DNA from: an uncultured Eubacteriales bacterium
Lineage (GTDB): Bacteria > Bacillota > Clostridia > Oscillospirales > Oscillospiraceae
NCBI GenBank assembly: GCA_900321275.1
Contig: ONVI01000016.1
Location: 1-64,000 of the forward strand
DNA: 64,000 nt
Direction of reading: 5' to 3'
A model generated the notes under the pieces. That model saw nothing but the letters and a program-made list of their open reading frames with translations. It was not told where the DNA came from and made no database searches. The position numbers and the translations under genes are program-made. Shown one piece after another: positions 51,648-59,668 of this stretch (position 1 is its first letter; each line of letters opens with the position of its first letter).

Positions 51648-53099
51648 TTATGCCCAACTGGGCTCGGCCTTTTTGGCTTTCACGTATTCCAGCATGTCGG
51701 CGGGGGCGACCACGTCGCGGTGGAGGACGGGGCGCTCGCGCAGGCCGCGGAGATTTTCGGGCATGGGTACCTTTGTCCCGGCCTCGAGCGCTTCCATCAT
51801 GTCGAACTCATCGCCGTCACAGGGAAGGCCGACGGCGGAGAGCACCGCGGCGGGGAACTTGTAGGGCGAGGCGGTGGAGAGAATCACGACAGGGCCGTTT
51901 TCCGCGCCGAAGGCTTTCGCCGCGCTCCACCCGCAGGCGGTGTGCGTGTCGATCAGGTAGCCGCTGTCCTTCCAGACCCTGGCGATGGCGGCCTCGGTGC
52001 CCTGATCGTCACAGCAGTACGCGACAAAACGGGACTGAATTTTCTCGAGCAGATCGGCGGGCACCTGATAGTGTCCCTCGTTTTTAAGCTGCGCCATCAG
52101 CGAGGCGACGAGGGCGCTGTCCCCGCTCATGAGGTACAGCAGGCGCTCGAGGTTGCTGGAGATGAGAATGTCCATCGACGGCGAGAGCGTCTTGTGGAAG
52201 GGACGCCGTCGGTCGTAGACACCGGTATTGATAAAGTCGGTCAGAACGTTGTTCGCGTTCGAGGCGCAGATCAGCTTGCCGACGGGGAGACCCATCTCGG
52301 CGGCGAGATAGCCAGCCAGAATGTCGCCGAAGTTGCCGGTCGGGACGGAATAGTTCATCGGCTGCCCCGCTTCGATGCGGCCGAGGCGCACGGCGTCAAA
52401 GTAGGCGGAGAAGTAGTAGACCACCTGGGGCACAAGACGGCCGATGTTGATGGAGTTTGCCGAAGAGAGACCCGCAGGCATGGCGGAGAAGATGGCCTTG
52501 ACGCCGGACTGGGCGTCGTCAAAATTGCCCTCCACCGCGCAGACCTTGACGTTATTGCCCGCCTGCGTGACCATCTGCGCCTTCTGCACGGGGCTGACGC
52601 CGTCGCGGGGATAGAAGACGAGGATGCGGATGCCGTCAACGTCCCGGAAGCCCTCCAGCGCGGCCTTGCCGGTGTCGCCGCTGGTGGCGGTGAGAATGAG
52701 GATATCGTCGGCGTCGCCGCATTTCTCGGCGGAGCGCTTCATGAGGTGGGGCAGGAGGCAGAGCGCCACATCCTTGAAAGCGGAGGTGGGGCCGTGGAAA
52801 AGCTCCAGAAACAGGTCGCCCGCGTCGTGCAGGGGCGCGATGCGGGGATCGCTGAATTTACCCCGGTAAGCAGCCTCGACAAGCACCTTCGCCTCTGCCT
52901 CAGGAAAGTCCGGCAGGAGGGCGGAGAGCACCTTTGCCGCAAGGGAGGGGTAGTCAAGGTTTTGGAGCTCGCGCCAGTCGAGCCTGGGGATCTCATTCGG
53001 CGCCATGGTATAGAGGCCGCCGTCTGGGGCGAGACCGTCCACGATCGCGCGGGCGGAGGAAACTTTGGGCGATGCGCCGCGGGTGCTGGTATAGAGCAT
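51648..53099 (-). CDS. thrC: threonine synthase
   Basis: A 483-residue PLP enzyme that turns O-phosphohomoserine into threonine. It has LYTSTRGASPKVSSARAIVDGLAPDGGLYTM, ELFHGPTSAFKDVALCLLPHLM (PLP lysine in SAFKD), ILTATSGDTGKAALEGFRD, SINIGRLVPQVVYYFSAY, NYSVPTGNFGDILAGYLA and FIASNANN-like ICASNANNVLTDF. These are the long-form (fungal/bacterial class) signatures. ATG 53099 has AGGA about 10 bases upstream; GTG 53108 in frame is an alternative. It is transcribed with thrH from a strong promoter. Confidence 0.96.
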   Translation of the reverse strand: MLYTSTRGASPKVSSARAIVDGLAPDGGLYTMAPNEIPRLDWRELQNLDYPSLAAKVLSALLPDFPEAEAKVLVEAAYRGKFSDPRIAPLHDAGDLFLELFHGPTSAFKDVALCLLPHLMKRSAEKCGDADDILILTATSGDTGKAALEGFRDVDGIRILVFYPRDGVSPVQKAQMVTQAGNNVKVCAVEGNFDDAQSGVKAIFSAMPAGLSSANSINIGRLVPQVVYYFSAYFDAVRLGRIEAGQPMNYSVPTGNFGDILAGYLAAEMGLPVGKLICASNANNVLTDFINTGVYDRRRPFHKTLSPSMDILISSNLERLLYLMSGDSALVASLMAQLKNEGHYQVPADLLEKIQSRFVAYCCDDQGTEAAIARVWKDSGYLIDTHTACGWSAAKAFGAENGPVVILSTASPYKFPAAVLSAVGLPCDGDEFDMMEALEAGTKVPMPENLRGLRERPVLHRDVVAPADMLEYVKAKKAEPSWA

Positions 53100-53138
53100 G
53101 GTTATCACATCCTGTAAAAAATCAAGTTAAGCGTGGAT

Positions 53139-53167
53139 ACTATACAATGTACGCAGGAAAAAGTCAA
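53139..53167 (-). promoter_or_regulatory. promoter of thrC-thrH
   Basis: -35 TTGACT (53167-53162) and -10 TATAGT (53144-53139) with a 17-base spacer. The leader is about 35 bases, so a T-box does not fit. The -35 overlaps the end of the ImmA-like gene region at 53174. Confidence 0.75.
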
Positions 53168-53173
53168 GTGTAT

Positions 53174-53512
53174 TTATAAGGCGGACAAATCGAGGCCCAG
53201 CTGCGTACAGAGCGCACCGAGCCAGCGGGCGAGAGCTTCTTCGGAATCAAAGCAGGGGATCATGCCCGCGGGCGGGTGGAGGACGACATTGAGCGCTTCC
53301 CCGTCGGCCTGTCGCTCCATGCGGTCAATGGGCATGTCGAGATAAAAATGCCCGTGCCGGATATGGCGCAGCTCATGCTCCAGCGTCTCCTGCTGGCGGG
53401 CGGGGGAGAGGCGGGCGTTGATGTAGATATCGAAGCTGCCGTCGTCATTCGGGAGCGTCACGCCCTCCACCTTCGCGGGCAGGGGGACGAGGCGGACGAA
53501 GGTGTCAGTCAT
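53174..53512 (-). CDS. ImmA/IrrE-family metallopeptidase
   Basis: A 112-residue protein with the zinc site LEHELRHIRHGHFYL (HExxH written HELRH, about residues 45-49). ImmA proteins cut their partner XRE-type repressor on damage or signal and thereby induce a mobile element. The partner here is the XRE gene that ends inside its start (4-base overlap). The N-terminal half (LPNDDGSFDIYINARLSPARQQETLEHE) fits the family. Low sequence length is normal for phage-borne versions. It is the first gene of the putative prophage from the left. Confidence 0.85.
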   Translation of the reverse strand: MTDTFVRLVPLPAKVEGVTLPNDDGSFDIYINARLSPARQQETLEHELRHIRHGHFYLDMPIDRMERQADGEALNVVLHPPAGMIPCFDSEEALARWLGALCTQLGLDLSAL

Positions 53513-53862
53513 GGCTTTCTGAGGGCTTCAATGATCTTCACCGCCTGGCGCACGTCCTCGGGCGTCGCGTCCTGCGCCAGCTTAAAGAGCATGCGCATAT
53601 CCTCACGCTCGCGCAGGGAGGTAAGAAGCTGCTCCAGCTCCGCGTCCTGAACGGGCGATACCTCGTCCGTCTCACCGCGCAGGTATGCGGGCGTGGTGCA
53701 GAGAATACGGGCGACCTCCGTGAGCTGCGCGTCGCTCGGCTGGGATTTCTGCTGCTTCCAGTCCTGGCAGAGCGTGGCGCTGCGCCCCAGAGAGCGGGCG
53801 ATAAAGGTCTTGGTGATACCGCGCGCTTTGAGCAGCGATTCAAATCTGTCATAGTTGAACAA
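53509..53862 (-). CDS. XRE-family transcriptional regulator (prophage repressor-like)
   Basis: About 117 residues. The N-terminal helix-turn-helix covers FESLLKARGITKTFIARSLGRSATLCQDWKQQKSQPSDAQLTEVARILCTTPAYLRGETDE, a standard XRE layout, with a tail (about 70-117) that is charged and helical (ELEQLLTSLREREDMRMLFKLAQDATPEDVRQAVKIIEALRK). It pairs with the ImmA gene as a repressor-protease switch. The start is uncertain: TTG 53862 has GGGGTGAT close upstream, while ATG 53886 lacks a ribosome site. It is divergent from the phage structural genes. Confidence 0.87.
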   Translation of the reverse strand: MFNYDRFESLLKARGITKTFIARSLGRSATLCQDWKQQKSQPSDAQLTEVARILCTTPAYLRGETDEVSPVQDAELEQLLTSLREREDMRMLFKLAQDATPEDVRQAVKIIEALRKP

Positions 53863-54207
53863 AAGGATCACCCCATTTTTGTGCATAACGAATGAATCTG
53901 AAAAAAGACCGAGCAAAACCTTGAGAATCGCAAATTAATGGGATATAATGCAGACGACTCTTAAAGAAATGTGACACCGATCTGCGGTATCTCTATTTTA
54001 GAGCAAGGATACAGGTTTGTCAAGGGAATAATCTTAAATATGTAAGAAATGGCCCTCTCAGTCACCAGTGTGAGCACTGGTGACAGCTCCCCCGGAGGGG
54101 GAGCCAAGGTTCTCAGTCAGCTTCGCTGACGGCGCCCCGGATGGGGAGCCAGGGAATGTCGACCCTTATGACAGGGGATTACAACATCAGGGGAGTGAGG
54201 TGAGTGC
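53863..54207. other. divergent regulatory gap between the prophage repressor and the packaging genes
   Basis: AT-rich DNA with no convincing gene. It includes a weak plus-strand promoter (TTGTCA at 54017-54022, TATGTA at 54039-54044, 16-base spacer) and a TATAAT-like string at 53943. The right half is filled by the repeat at 54053-54152. Operators for the repressor would be expected here, but no repeated operator sequence was picked out by eye. Confidence 0.5.
54053..54152. repeat. GTCACC / GCTCCCCC multi-hairpin repeat in the prophage control region
   Basis: Hairpins GTCACCAGT/ACTGGTGAC, GCTCCCCC/GGGGGAGC, GTCAGC/GCTGAC and GCCCCGG/atggggagcc in a row. Same family as 42145-42209. Confidence 0.6.
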
Positions 54208-54348
54208 GTGAAGCTGATCGGGGATGATCCGATCATCCGCTGCATGGAGCAAAGCGGATATCCGCCCTGGTTTTACCGGGACGGCACAGATTACGAAGAG
54301 CGGGACGGCGATGCCGGCCGCGGAGAGGACGAAGATGGGAAGCTATAA
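54208..54348 (+). CDS. 46-residue prophage protein, hypothetical
   Basis: A short frame that starts with GTG 54208 after an excellent GAGGTGA site 6 bases upstream and stops at TAA 54348. It reads KLIGDDPIIRCMEQSGYPPWFYRDG, then an acidic end (DYEERDGDAGRGEDEDGKL). The compact DPIIRCM(E)xxGYPPW start resembles small proteins seen at the left end of clostridial phage packaging modules, from memory. It overlaps the next gene by 14 bases. The function is unknown. Confidence 0.6.
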   Translation: MKLIGDDPIIRCMEQSGYPPWFYRDGTDYEERDGDAGRGEDEDGKL

Positions 54349-54571
54349 AAAAATCGGCTGGACAGACGCAGATGTGCGCTGCCCCTTCTATATCACGGAC
54401 GACCGGGAGACGCGCAGCATCAGCTGCGAGGGCTTCGGGAAGGGGGTCGACGCGGTCAGCCGCTTTCAGACTATCCCGCTCATGGATCGACACATGGGCC
54501 TGTATTGCGTGGGACGCTTTGAGGACTGCCCGGTCTACCGCTGCACCTACGGGTGCAAGTATCAGGACTGA
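54335..54571 (+). CDS. 78-residue cysteine-rich prophage protein, hypothetical
   Basis: Starts at ATG 54335 behind GAGAGGAC and ends in the TGATG that begins the next gene. It has VRCPFYITDDRETRSISCEGF and a C-terminal CVGRFEDCPVYRCTYGCKYQD, so six cysteines that could hold one or two zinc ions. The C-terminal end resembles a zinc-ribbon-like fold used by small phage DNA-binding proteins. No specific family is recognised. It lies immediately before the small terminase, which suggests a role in packaging initiation or early control. Confidence 0.65.
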   Translation: MGSYKKIGWTDADVRCPFYITDDRETRSISCEGFGKGVDAVSRFQTIPLMDRHMGLYCVGRFEDCPVYRCTYGCKYQD

Positions 54572-54930
54572 TGCGAGACTGGGACGAGCTGCGGCGCGCC
54601 TGCGAAAGCGGGGAGAGTCTGGCAAAGCTCTCGCGGCGGCTGGATATTCCCTACTCCACGCTGCTCAACCGGGCGGTGAAGGAGGAGTGGACGCTTGCGC
54701 AGGAGTCTCTGCCCTGCACGGCGGAATCCGGGTTCGAGCGCGTGGGTCACAAGCTGCTGCGGCGGATTGAAGAGTGTCTCGACCGGGAAGGAGAGCTGGA
54801 TCTCAAAGAGCTCAAAACCGTGACGGGCGCGCTGAAGGAGCTGCAGAGCCTGTGGGAAGAGAAAAACGGCACAAAAGGCGGCGGGCTCACGGTGCGCTTT
54901 GAGGGGGAGGCGGAGGAGATGAGCCTGTAA
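54571..54930 (+). CDS. phage terminase small subunit-like protein
   Basis: A 119-residue protein starting in the stop codon of the upstream gene. The N-terminus RDWDELRRACESGESLAKLSRRLDIPYSTLLNRAVKEEWT is a helix-turn-helix of the type used by small terminases to bind pac/cos DNA. The middle is an amphipathic helical region (VGHKLLRRIEECLDREGELDLKELKTVTGALKELQSLWEEKN), probably for oligomerisation. The acidic C-terminus would contact the large subunit. The place directly before terL supports the call. Confidence 0.75.
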   Translation: MRDWDELRRACESGESLAKLSRRLDIPYSTLLNRAVKEEWTLAQESLPCTAESGFERVGHKLLRRIEECLDREGELDLKELKTVTGALKELQSLWEEKNGTKGGGLTVRFEGEAEEMSL

Positions 54931-54959
54931 CAGTGTGGGGTCAGGAGTGTGGAGTTGAG

Positions 54960-56384
54960 ATGGCGGAGCTGAGACTGCCGGAGCCGAGCGAGAAGCAGAA
55001 GCAATTTCTGCGCGACCGGCATAAATATGTGGGCTACGGCGGGGCCAGGGGCGGCGGCAAGAGCTGGGCCGTGCGGGTCAAGGCGGTGCTGCTGTGTCTG
55101 CGGTATCCGGGGATCAAGGTCATGATCGTGCGCAAGACCTACCCGGAGCTGCAGGAGAACCATATCGTGCCGCTGTGTGAAATGCTGGGCTGCTACGCCG
55201 ACGAGGACGGACGTATCGCGGTCTACAACGACGCGAAGAAGCACATCGTCTTCCCCAACGGGAGCAGGATTCTGTTTCGCTATCTCGAAAACGAAAAGGA
55301 CGCGCTGCGCTTTCAGGGCACCGAGGTTGATGTACTGTTCGTGGATGAGGCCACGCACCAGAGCGAGAGCAGGATGGAAAAGCTGCGGGCCTGCGTGCGC
55401 GGAACCAACGACTTTCCCAAGCGCATTTACTTCACCTGCAACCCCGGCGGCGAGGGACACAACTGGGTCAAGCGCCTCTTTATCGACAGGCGCTTCCGCG
55501 AGGGGGAGGAGCCGGACGAGCACAGCTTCATCCAGGCGCTCATCACCGACAACCGGGCGCTGATGGAAAAGAATCCGGATTACATCAGGCAGCTTGAAAG
55601 CCTGCCGCCGAAGCTGAAGGATGCCTGGCTCTACGGGAGCTGGGAGATCTTTGAGGGGCAGTTTTTCGAGGACTTTCGCGTTGAGCCGGATATGACAGCC
55701 GCGGCGGAGCATGGCTGTGAGCTCACGCGCGAGGAATTGAAGGAACAGGGGCGCTGGTGCCATGTGATCGCGCCGTTTGATCTGAGTACGGGGCCGCGGC
55801 GGAGCTGGAGCATCGTAAGAAGCTACGACTTCGGTTACGGCAAGCCCTTCTCCTGCGCCTGGTGGGCGGTGGACCATGAGGGGGTGCTGTACCGCATCCT
55901 TGAGCTCTACGGCTGCACCGACACGCCGAACGAGGGACTGCGCTGGACGCCCGACCGACAGTTCCGGGAGATCGCGCGGATCGAATCCGAACACCCCTGG
56001 CTCAAGGGACGGCGGATCGAGGGCGTGGCCGACCCTGCCATCTGGGACGCAAGCCGCGGCGAAAGCATCGCCGAGACCGCCGCCAGGTGCGGAATCTACT
56101 TCGTGCCGGGGGATCACAAGCGCATACCCGGCTGGATGCAGTGCCATTACCGCCTGCAGTTCGACGACGAGGGGCGGGCGCGGATGTATGTCTTCGATAA
56201 CTGCAGGGCGTTTATCCGCACGATTCCGCTTTTGCAGTTTTCCAAGACCGAGCCGGAGGATCTGGACACGGAGCAGGAGGATCACGTCGCGGACGAGTGG
56301 CGCTACCTCTGCATGTTGCGCCCGGTGACGCCGCTGCGAGAGACGGAGACGCGGGCGGTGATGGTCGATCCGCTGAAAAAGTGA
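54960..56384 (+). CDS. terL: phage terminase large subunit
   Basis: A 474-residue packaging motor and nuclease. ATPase: KYVGYGGARGGGKSWAVRVKAVLLCL (Walker A, about residues 24-49), VMIVRKTYPELQENHIV, FQGTEVDVLFVDEATHQSE (Walker B), FTCNPGGEGHNWVKRLFI (motif III). RNase-H-like nuclease: IVRSYDFGYGKPFSCAWWAV (first Asp), RIEGVADPAIWDASRG (second), and EDHVADEWRYLCM (third). All three acids are present, so it should be active. ATG 54960 has GGAG 6 bases upstream. The HHpred-like resemblance to T4/P22-type large terminases is inferred, not computed. Confidence 0.93.
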   Translation: MAELRLPEPSEKQKQFLRDRHKYVGYGGARGGGKSWAVRVKAVLLCLRYPGIKVMIVRKTYPELQENHIVPLCEMLGCYADEDGRIAVYNDAKKHIVFPNGSRILFRYLENEKDALRFQGTEVDVLFVDEATHQSESRMEKLRACVRGTNDFPKRIYFTCNPGGEGHNWVKRLFIDRRFREGEEPDEHSFIQALITDNRALMEKNPDYIRQLESLPPKLKDAWLYGSWEIFEGQFFEDFRVEPDMTAAAEHGCELTREELKEQGRWCHVIAPFDLSTGPRRSWSIVRSYDFGYGKPFSCAWWAVDHEGVLYRILELYGCTDTPNEGLRWTPDRQFREIARIESEHPWLKGRRIEGVADPAIWDASRGESIAETAARCGIYFVPGDHKRIPGWMQCHYRLQFDDEGRARMYVFDNCRAFIRTIPLLQFSKTEPEDLDTEQEDHVADEWRYLCMLRPVTPLRETETRAVMVDPLKK

Positions 56385-56394
56385 AAAGTGGAGA

Positions 56395-56583
56395 GTGAAA
56401 AGTGAAATTATAAATAACAACAAAAAAACAGGGTCACGTTCGTCAGGCCGTCAGAATTCTGATGTTTCACCCGATAGCAATAACCCTGTCAAAGCCAATG
56501 ACTGGATTGGGCTAAGCGAACCGCTTTCGCGTCCAGAGTCAAAGACTTCGTCTAAGGACAGCATATCAGATACCACAGCATGA
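56395..56583 (+). CDS. small hydrophilic ORF between terL and portal, doubtful
   Basis: A 62-codon frame (GTG start) rich in Ser, Asn, Lys and Asp, ending at the TGA just before the portal. The stretch is more AT-rich than its neighbours and begins with GTGAAAAGTG-type low-complexity DNA. The ribosome binding site is poor. It may be spacer DNA acquired later rather than a gene. Confidence 0.25.
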   Translation: MKSEIINNNKKTGSRSSGRQNSDVSPDSNNPVKANDWIGLSEPLSRPESKTSSKDSISDTTA

Positions 56584-56598
56584 GACAAGGGGGACACG

Positions 56599-58455
56599 AT
56601 GGAAAAAGAGCAAATGCAGTTGCCGGTCGACGAGAAGCGGCTGGCGGAGTTTACACGGATTTTGCAGAAGTACAAGGCGGGGAAGGCCAGCGTCGAGCGG
56701 CGCGCGGTGGCGGCGGAAAACTGGTGGAAGCTCCGCAACAGCGCGGAGGAGCGCAAAAGCCATGAGGGGGTCGGCGGATTTCAGGCCGTGTCCGGGTGGC
56801 TGCATAACGTGATCGTCTCCAAGCACGCCGACGCGATGGACGCCTATCCCGAGCCGAACATCCTGCCGCGCGAGCCGGACGACCGGGCGGAGGCGCGCAT
56901 CCTCTCCAAAATTCTGCCCGTGATCCTGGAGCAGAACGCCTTCGAGAAAACGTACTCCGACGGGATGTGGCAGAAGCTCAAAACCGGGACGGGCGTATAC
57001 CGCGTGGGCTGGGACGCGGAAAAGGCCGGCGGCCTCGGCGATATCGAGATCGAGCGCGTCGATCTGCTGAACGTGTTCTGGGAGCCGGGCGTGCGGGATA
57101 TTCAGGACAGCGCCTACTTCTTCCATACCAAACTGGAGGACAACGAGAAGCTGGAGGCGGCATACCCGCAGCTTGCGGGGAAGCTGAAAGCGCTGAGCTT
57201 TTCGGCCACGCGCTTTCTCTATGACGACAGCGTGAGCACCGACGGGAAATCCACGGTCATTGATGTGTACTACAAGAAGAAAATCGAGGGGCGGGAAGTA
57301 CTGCATTACTGCAAGTACGTCGGCGGGACGCTGCTGTACAGCACCGAGAACATGGACGCCCTGCTGGAGACAAACGACGGGGAACTGTTCACGCGCGGCC
57401 TGTATGAGCACGGGCGCTACCCCTTCGTGTTCGACAGCCTCTTCCCCGTGGAGGGCAGTCCCTGCGGCTACGGCTTTATTGATCTTTGCCGCAGCGCCCA
57501 GACGCAGATCGACATGCTCCAGACCGCGTTTGTCAAGAACACGATGGTGGGCGCGGTGCCGCGCTACTTCCAGCGGGCGGACGGGGCGGTGAACGAGGAG
57601 GAATTTCTCAATCTTGCCAATCCTATCGTCCACGTCAGCGGCAATCTGGGCGAGGACAGCCTGCGCATGGTGGACTACCGCCCTCTCAGCGGCAACTATC
57701 TTGAAATGCGAGCCAGCGTCATCAACGAACTGCGCGAGACCTCGGGCAATACCGAGACCTCGGTGGGACTTGTCAATGCGGGCGTCACCGCCGCCTCCGC
57801 CATCGCGGCTTTGCAGGAGGCAAGCGGCAAAGGCAGCCGCGACTCCACCCGCGCAAGCTATCGCGCTTACGCGGAGATGATCGAACTGTGCATCGAGCTG
57901 GTGCGCCAGTTTTACGATCTGCCGCGGCAGTTTCGCATTACAGGCGGGCTCGGGATCGAGCAGTTTGTCAGCTACGACAATCGCGGCCTGCGGCCCCAGA
58001 CGCTCTACGGACCAGAGGGGATGGAGCTGGGACTGCGCCGTCCGGTGTTCGACATCCGGGTCATCCCGCAGAAGAGCAGCGCCTATACCCGCATGAGCCA
58101 GAACGAGCTGGCGCTGCAGTTTTATCAGCTCGGCTTCTTTTCCCCGGAGCACAGCGATCAGGCTCTCGCCTGCATGAGCATGATGGAATTCGACGGCAAG
58201 GACGAGCTGATGCAGCAGCTTTTTTACAACGGAAACATGCAGAAGGAGCTGGCATTGTACCAGCAGTACGCGCTGGCGATGACGCAGAAATACGAGCCGG
58301 AGCGCGCCCAGGCGCTGATGGCAGGCATGACGGGGCGCTTGGCCGGAGCGCCGAAAAAGGCGGCGTATCGAAAGCGCGGAGGCGGCGAAGGCGGCCGCAT
58401 GGAGCGGGCCAGGGCGAGGGCGGCCAACGCCTCGCAGCCGGGAGGCGGCCGATGA
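56599..58455 (+). CDS. phage portal protein
   Basis: A 618-residue protein of the large portal class found in podovirus-like and N4-gp56-type phages. Features: FQAVSGWLHNVIVSKHADAMDAYPEPNILPREPDD near the N-terminus (portal wing), GTGVYRVGWD, IEIERVDLLNVFWEPGVRDIQDSAYFFHT, YGRYPF-like HGRYPFVFDSLFPVEGSPCGYGFIDLCRSAQTQIDMLQTAFVKN, the long stem-helix region, and SVGLVNAGVTAASAIAALQEASGKGSRD, a conserved element of this class. The C-terminus is Gly/Arg/Ala-rich. Position after terL and before scaffold and capsid agrees. It overlaps the next gene by 4 bases. Confidence 0.9.
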   Translation: MEKEQMQLPVDEKRLAEFTRILQKYKAGKASVERRAVAAENWWKLRNSAEERKSHEGVGGFQAVSGWLHNVIVSKHADAMDAYPEPNILPREPDDRAEARILSKILPVILEQNAFEKTYSDGMWQKLKTGTGVYRVGWDAEKAGGLGDIEIERVDLLNVFWEPGVRDIQDSAYFFHTKLEDNEKLEAAYPQLAGKLKALSFSATRFLYDDSVSTDGKSTVIDVYYKKKIEGREVLHYCKYVGGTLLYSTENMDALLETNDGELFTRGLYEHGRYPFVFDSLFPVEGSPCGYGFIDLCRSAQTQIDMLQTAFVKNTMVGAVPRYFQRADGAVNEEEFLNLANPIVHVSGNLGEDSLRMVDYRPLSGNYLEMRASVINELRETSGNTETSVGLVNAGVTAASAIAALQEASGKGSRDSTRASYRAYAEMIELCIELVRQFYDLPRQFRITGGLGIEQFVSYDNRGLRPQTLYGPEGMELGLRRPVFDIRVIPQKSSAYTRMSQNELALQFYQLGFFSPEHSDQALACMSMMEFDGKDELMQQLFYNGNMQKELALYQQYALAMTQKYEPERAQALMAGMTGRLAGAPKKAAYRKRGGGEGGRMERARARAANASQPGGGR

Positions 58456-58793
58456 CCCGCGTATGTTATGACCGGGCCGGGCTCCTGCTCAGGATGGAGG
58501 GTCATGCGCAGGCGGGGCCGGAGGGTCAGGATCTCGTGTGTGCGGCGCTGAGCATGCTGATGATGGCGCTGGAGCGGCGCATGCAGGAGCGGGCAGAAGC
58601 CGCCCTGCCGGTGATAAGCCGGGGGCCGGGGAGCTTTATGCTCCGCTGTGCGCCCGCGCCTGACGCGGAAAGACTGTGCCGCGAGAGCTTTGACACCATC
58701 GCCGCAGGTCTGGCGGTGTTGGCGGAAAACAGGCCGGAATACGTGGCGTTCACGATGGAAAACGGAGAAACGGATGAGGAGGAGTATGCATGA
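58452..58793 (+). CDS. Prp-like cysteine protease encoded by the prophage
   Basis: A 113-residue protein that matches the ribosomal-processing cysteine protease (Prp) family: MEGHAQAGPEGQDLVCAALSMLMMALE. His18 and Cys30 are 12 residues apart, exactly as His22 and Cys34 of S. aureus Prp (GHADHGEYGHDIVCAxxS), and the flanking G-H-A, G, D and V-C-A residues match. Prp removes an N-terminal extension from L27 and, in S. aureus, also cuts phage 80alpha capsid and scaffold proteins. Here it sits between portal and scaffold, and the capsid 1.8 kb downstream starts with the target motif. It starts in the portal stop codon. It is most likely the prohead protease. Confidence 0.85.
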   Translation: MTRVCYDRAGLLLRMEGHAQAGPEGQDLVCAALSMLMMALERRMQERAEAALPVISRGPGSFMLRCAPAPDAERLCRESFDTIAAGLAVLAENRPEYVAFTMENGETDEEEYA

Positions 58794-59602
58794 GCGGATT
58801 GCCGGAGGAGAGAAATACGTCGGAATACGCCGACACGATGGAGGCGCTGCGCCGGGCGGAGAGCGCCCTGCCGGACTATAGCACCAGCTATGACGGGGAG
58901 ATCCAAAGGCTCTATGAGCAGATCGTGTCGAGGCCCGCTTTCCGCTACGATCCGGGCAGCGATCCGCTGTACCGGAGCTACCGCGATCAGATGGTGAGCG
59001 AGGGCAGCCGCACCATGCGGGACACCGTGGGACAGGCCGCGGCGCTCACGGGCGGCTATGGCTCGAGCTACGCCGAGAGTGTGGGTCAGCAGCAGTACGG
59101 GCTGTATCTGCAAAAGCTCGGACAGGCGATGCCGGAGCTGTACAAGGCGGCCTTTGAGCGTTACAGCGCCGAGGGCGACGCGCTGCGTGCCGACTTCGAC
59201 ATGGCGAAGGGACTTGCGGACAGCGAATACGGACGCAGGCGCGATCGCTTCAATCAGGCGGCGGCGCTGGAGAAGCAGCAGTATGAGCGCGGCGAGAAGA
59301 GCTACCAGAAGCTTGTGAGCCTGATTTCCGAGAGCGGCTATCAGCCGAGTGACGCGGAACTCCGGGCCGCGGGCATGAACCGCATGCAGGCACAGGCGCT
59401 GCGAAACGATTATCTGCAACGGAATCCGCTGGCGCTGGTGCTGTCCGGCGCATGGGCGGCCGGCGTCGGCGGAGGCGGCGATGACGGCGGCGCATACAGC
59501 GGGGGAAGCGCTTCTTCCGCGACGTCCGCCGGGACGAAGGAGCAGACCAAGCTCGCCGCCAATCAGAAGGGCAGCGGCAGCGGAAAGAAGCGCAGACTGT
59601 AA
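58790..59602 (+). CDS. phage structural protein, probably virion-internal or head-associated
   Basis: A 270-residue protein starting in the ATGA of the protease gene. It is rich in Tyr, Gln, Ser and Gly, largely helical in the middle (ELYKAAFERYSAEGDALRADFDMAKGLADSEYGRRRDRFNQAAALEKQQYERGEKSYQKLVSLI), with YGSSYAESVGQQQYGLYLQKL and a Gly/Ser-rich basic end (GSGSGKKRRL). This composition recalls internal head or ejection proteins, and proteins of this type occur beside the portal in clostridial podovirus-like prophages. The family name is not known to me. Confidence 0.6.
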   Translation: MSGLPEERNTSEYADTMEALRRAESALPDYSTSYDGEIQRLYEQIVSRPAFRYDPGSDPLYRSYRDQMVSEGSRTMRDTVGQAAALTGGYGSSYAESVGQQQYGLYLQKLGQAMPELYKAAFERYSAEGDALRADFDMAKGLADSEYGRRRDRFNQAAALEKQQYERGEKSYQKLVSLISESGYQPSDAELRAAGMNRMQAQALRNDYLQRNPLALVLSGAWAAGVGGGGDDGGAYSGGSASSATSAGTKEQTKLAANQKGSGSGKKRRL

Positions 59603-59668
59603 ATTTACCCTTTCCCGGCGCGAAGCGCCGGTTCCCCGCTGCAGAGGGGATAGAAAAAGGAGGTTCGT

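Noticed and set aside
54747..56423. Long minus-strand frames opposite the prophage genes (also 56566-58152 and 58526-60598)
   Set aside because: They lie opposite terL, portal and scaffold with good motifs and ribosome sites on the plus strand; no domain is visible on the minus strand.
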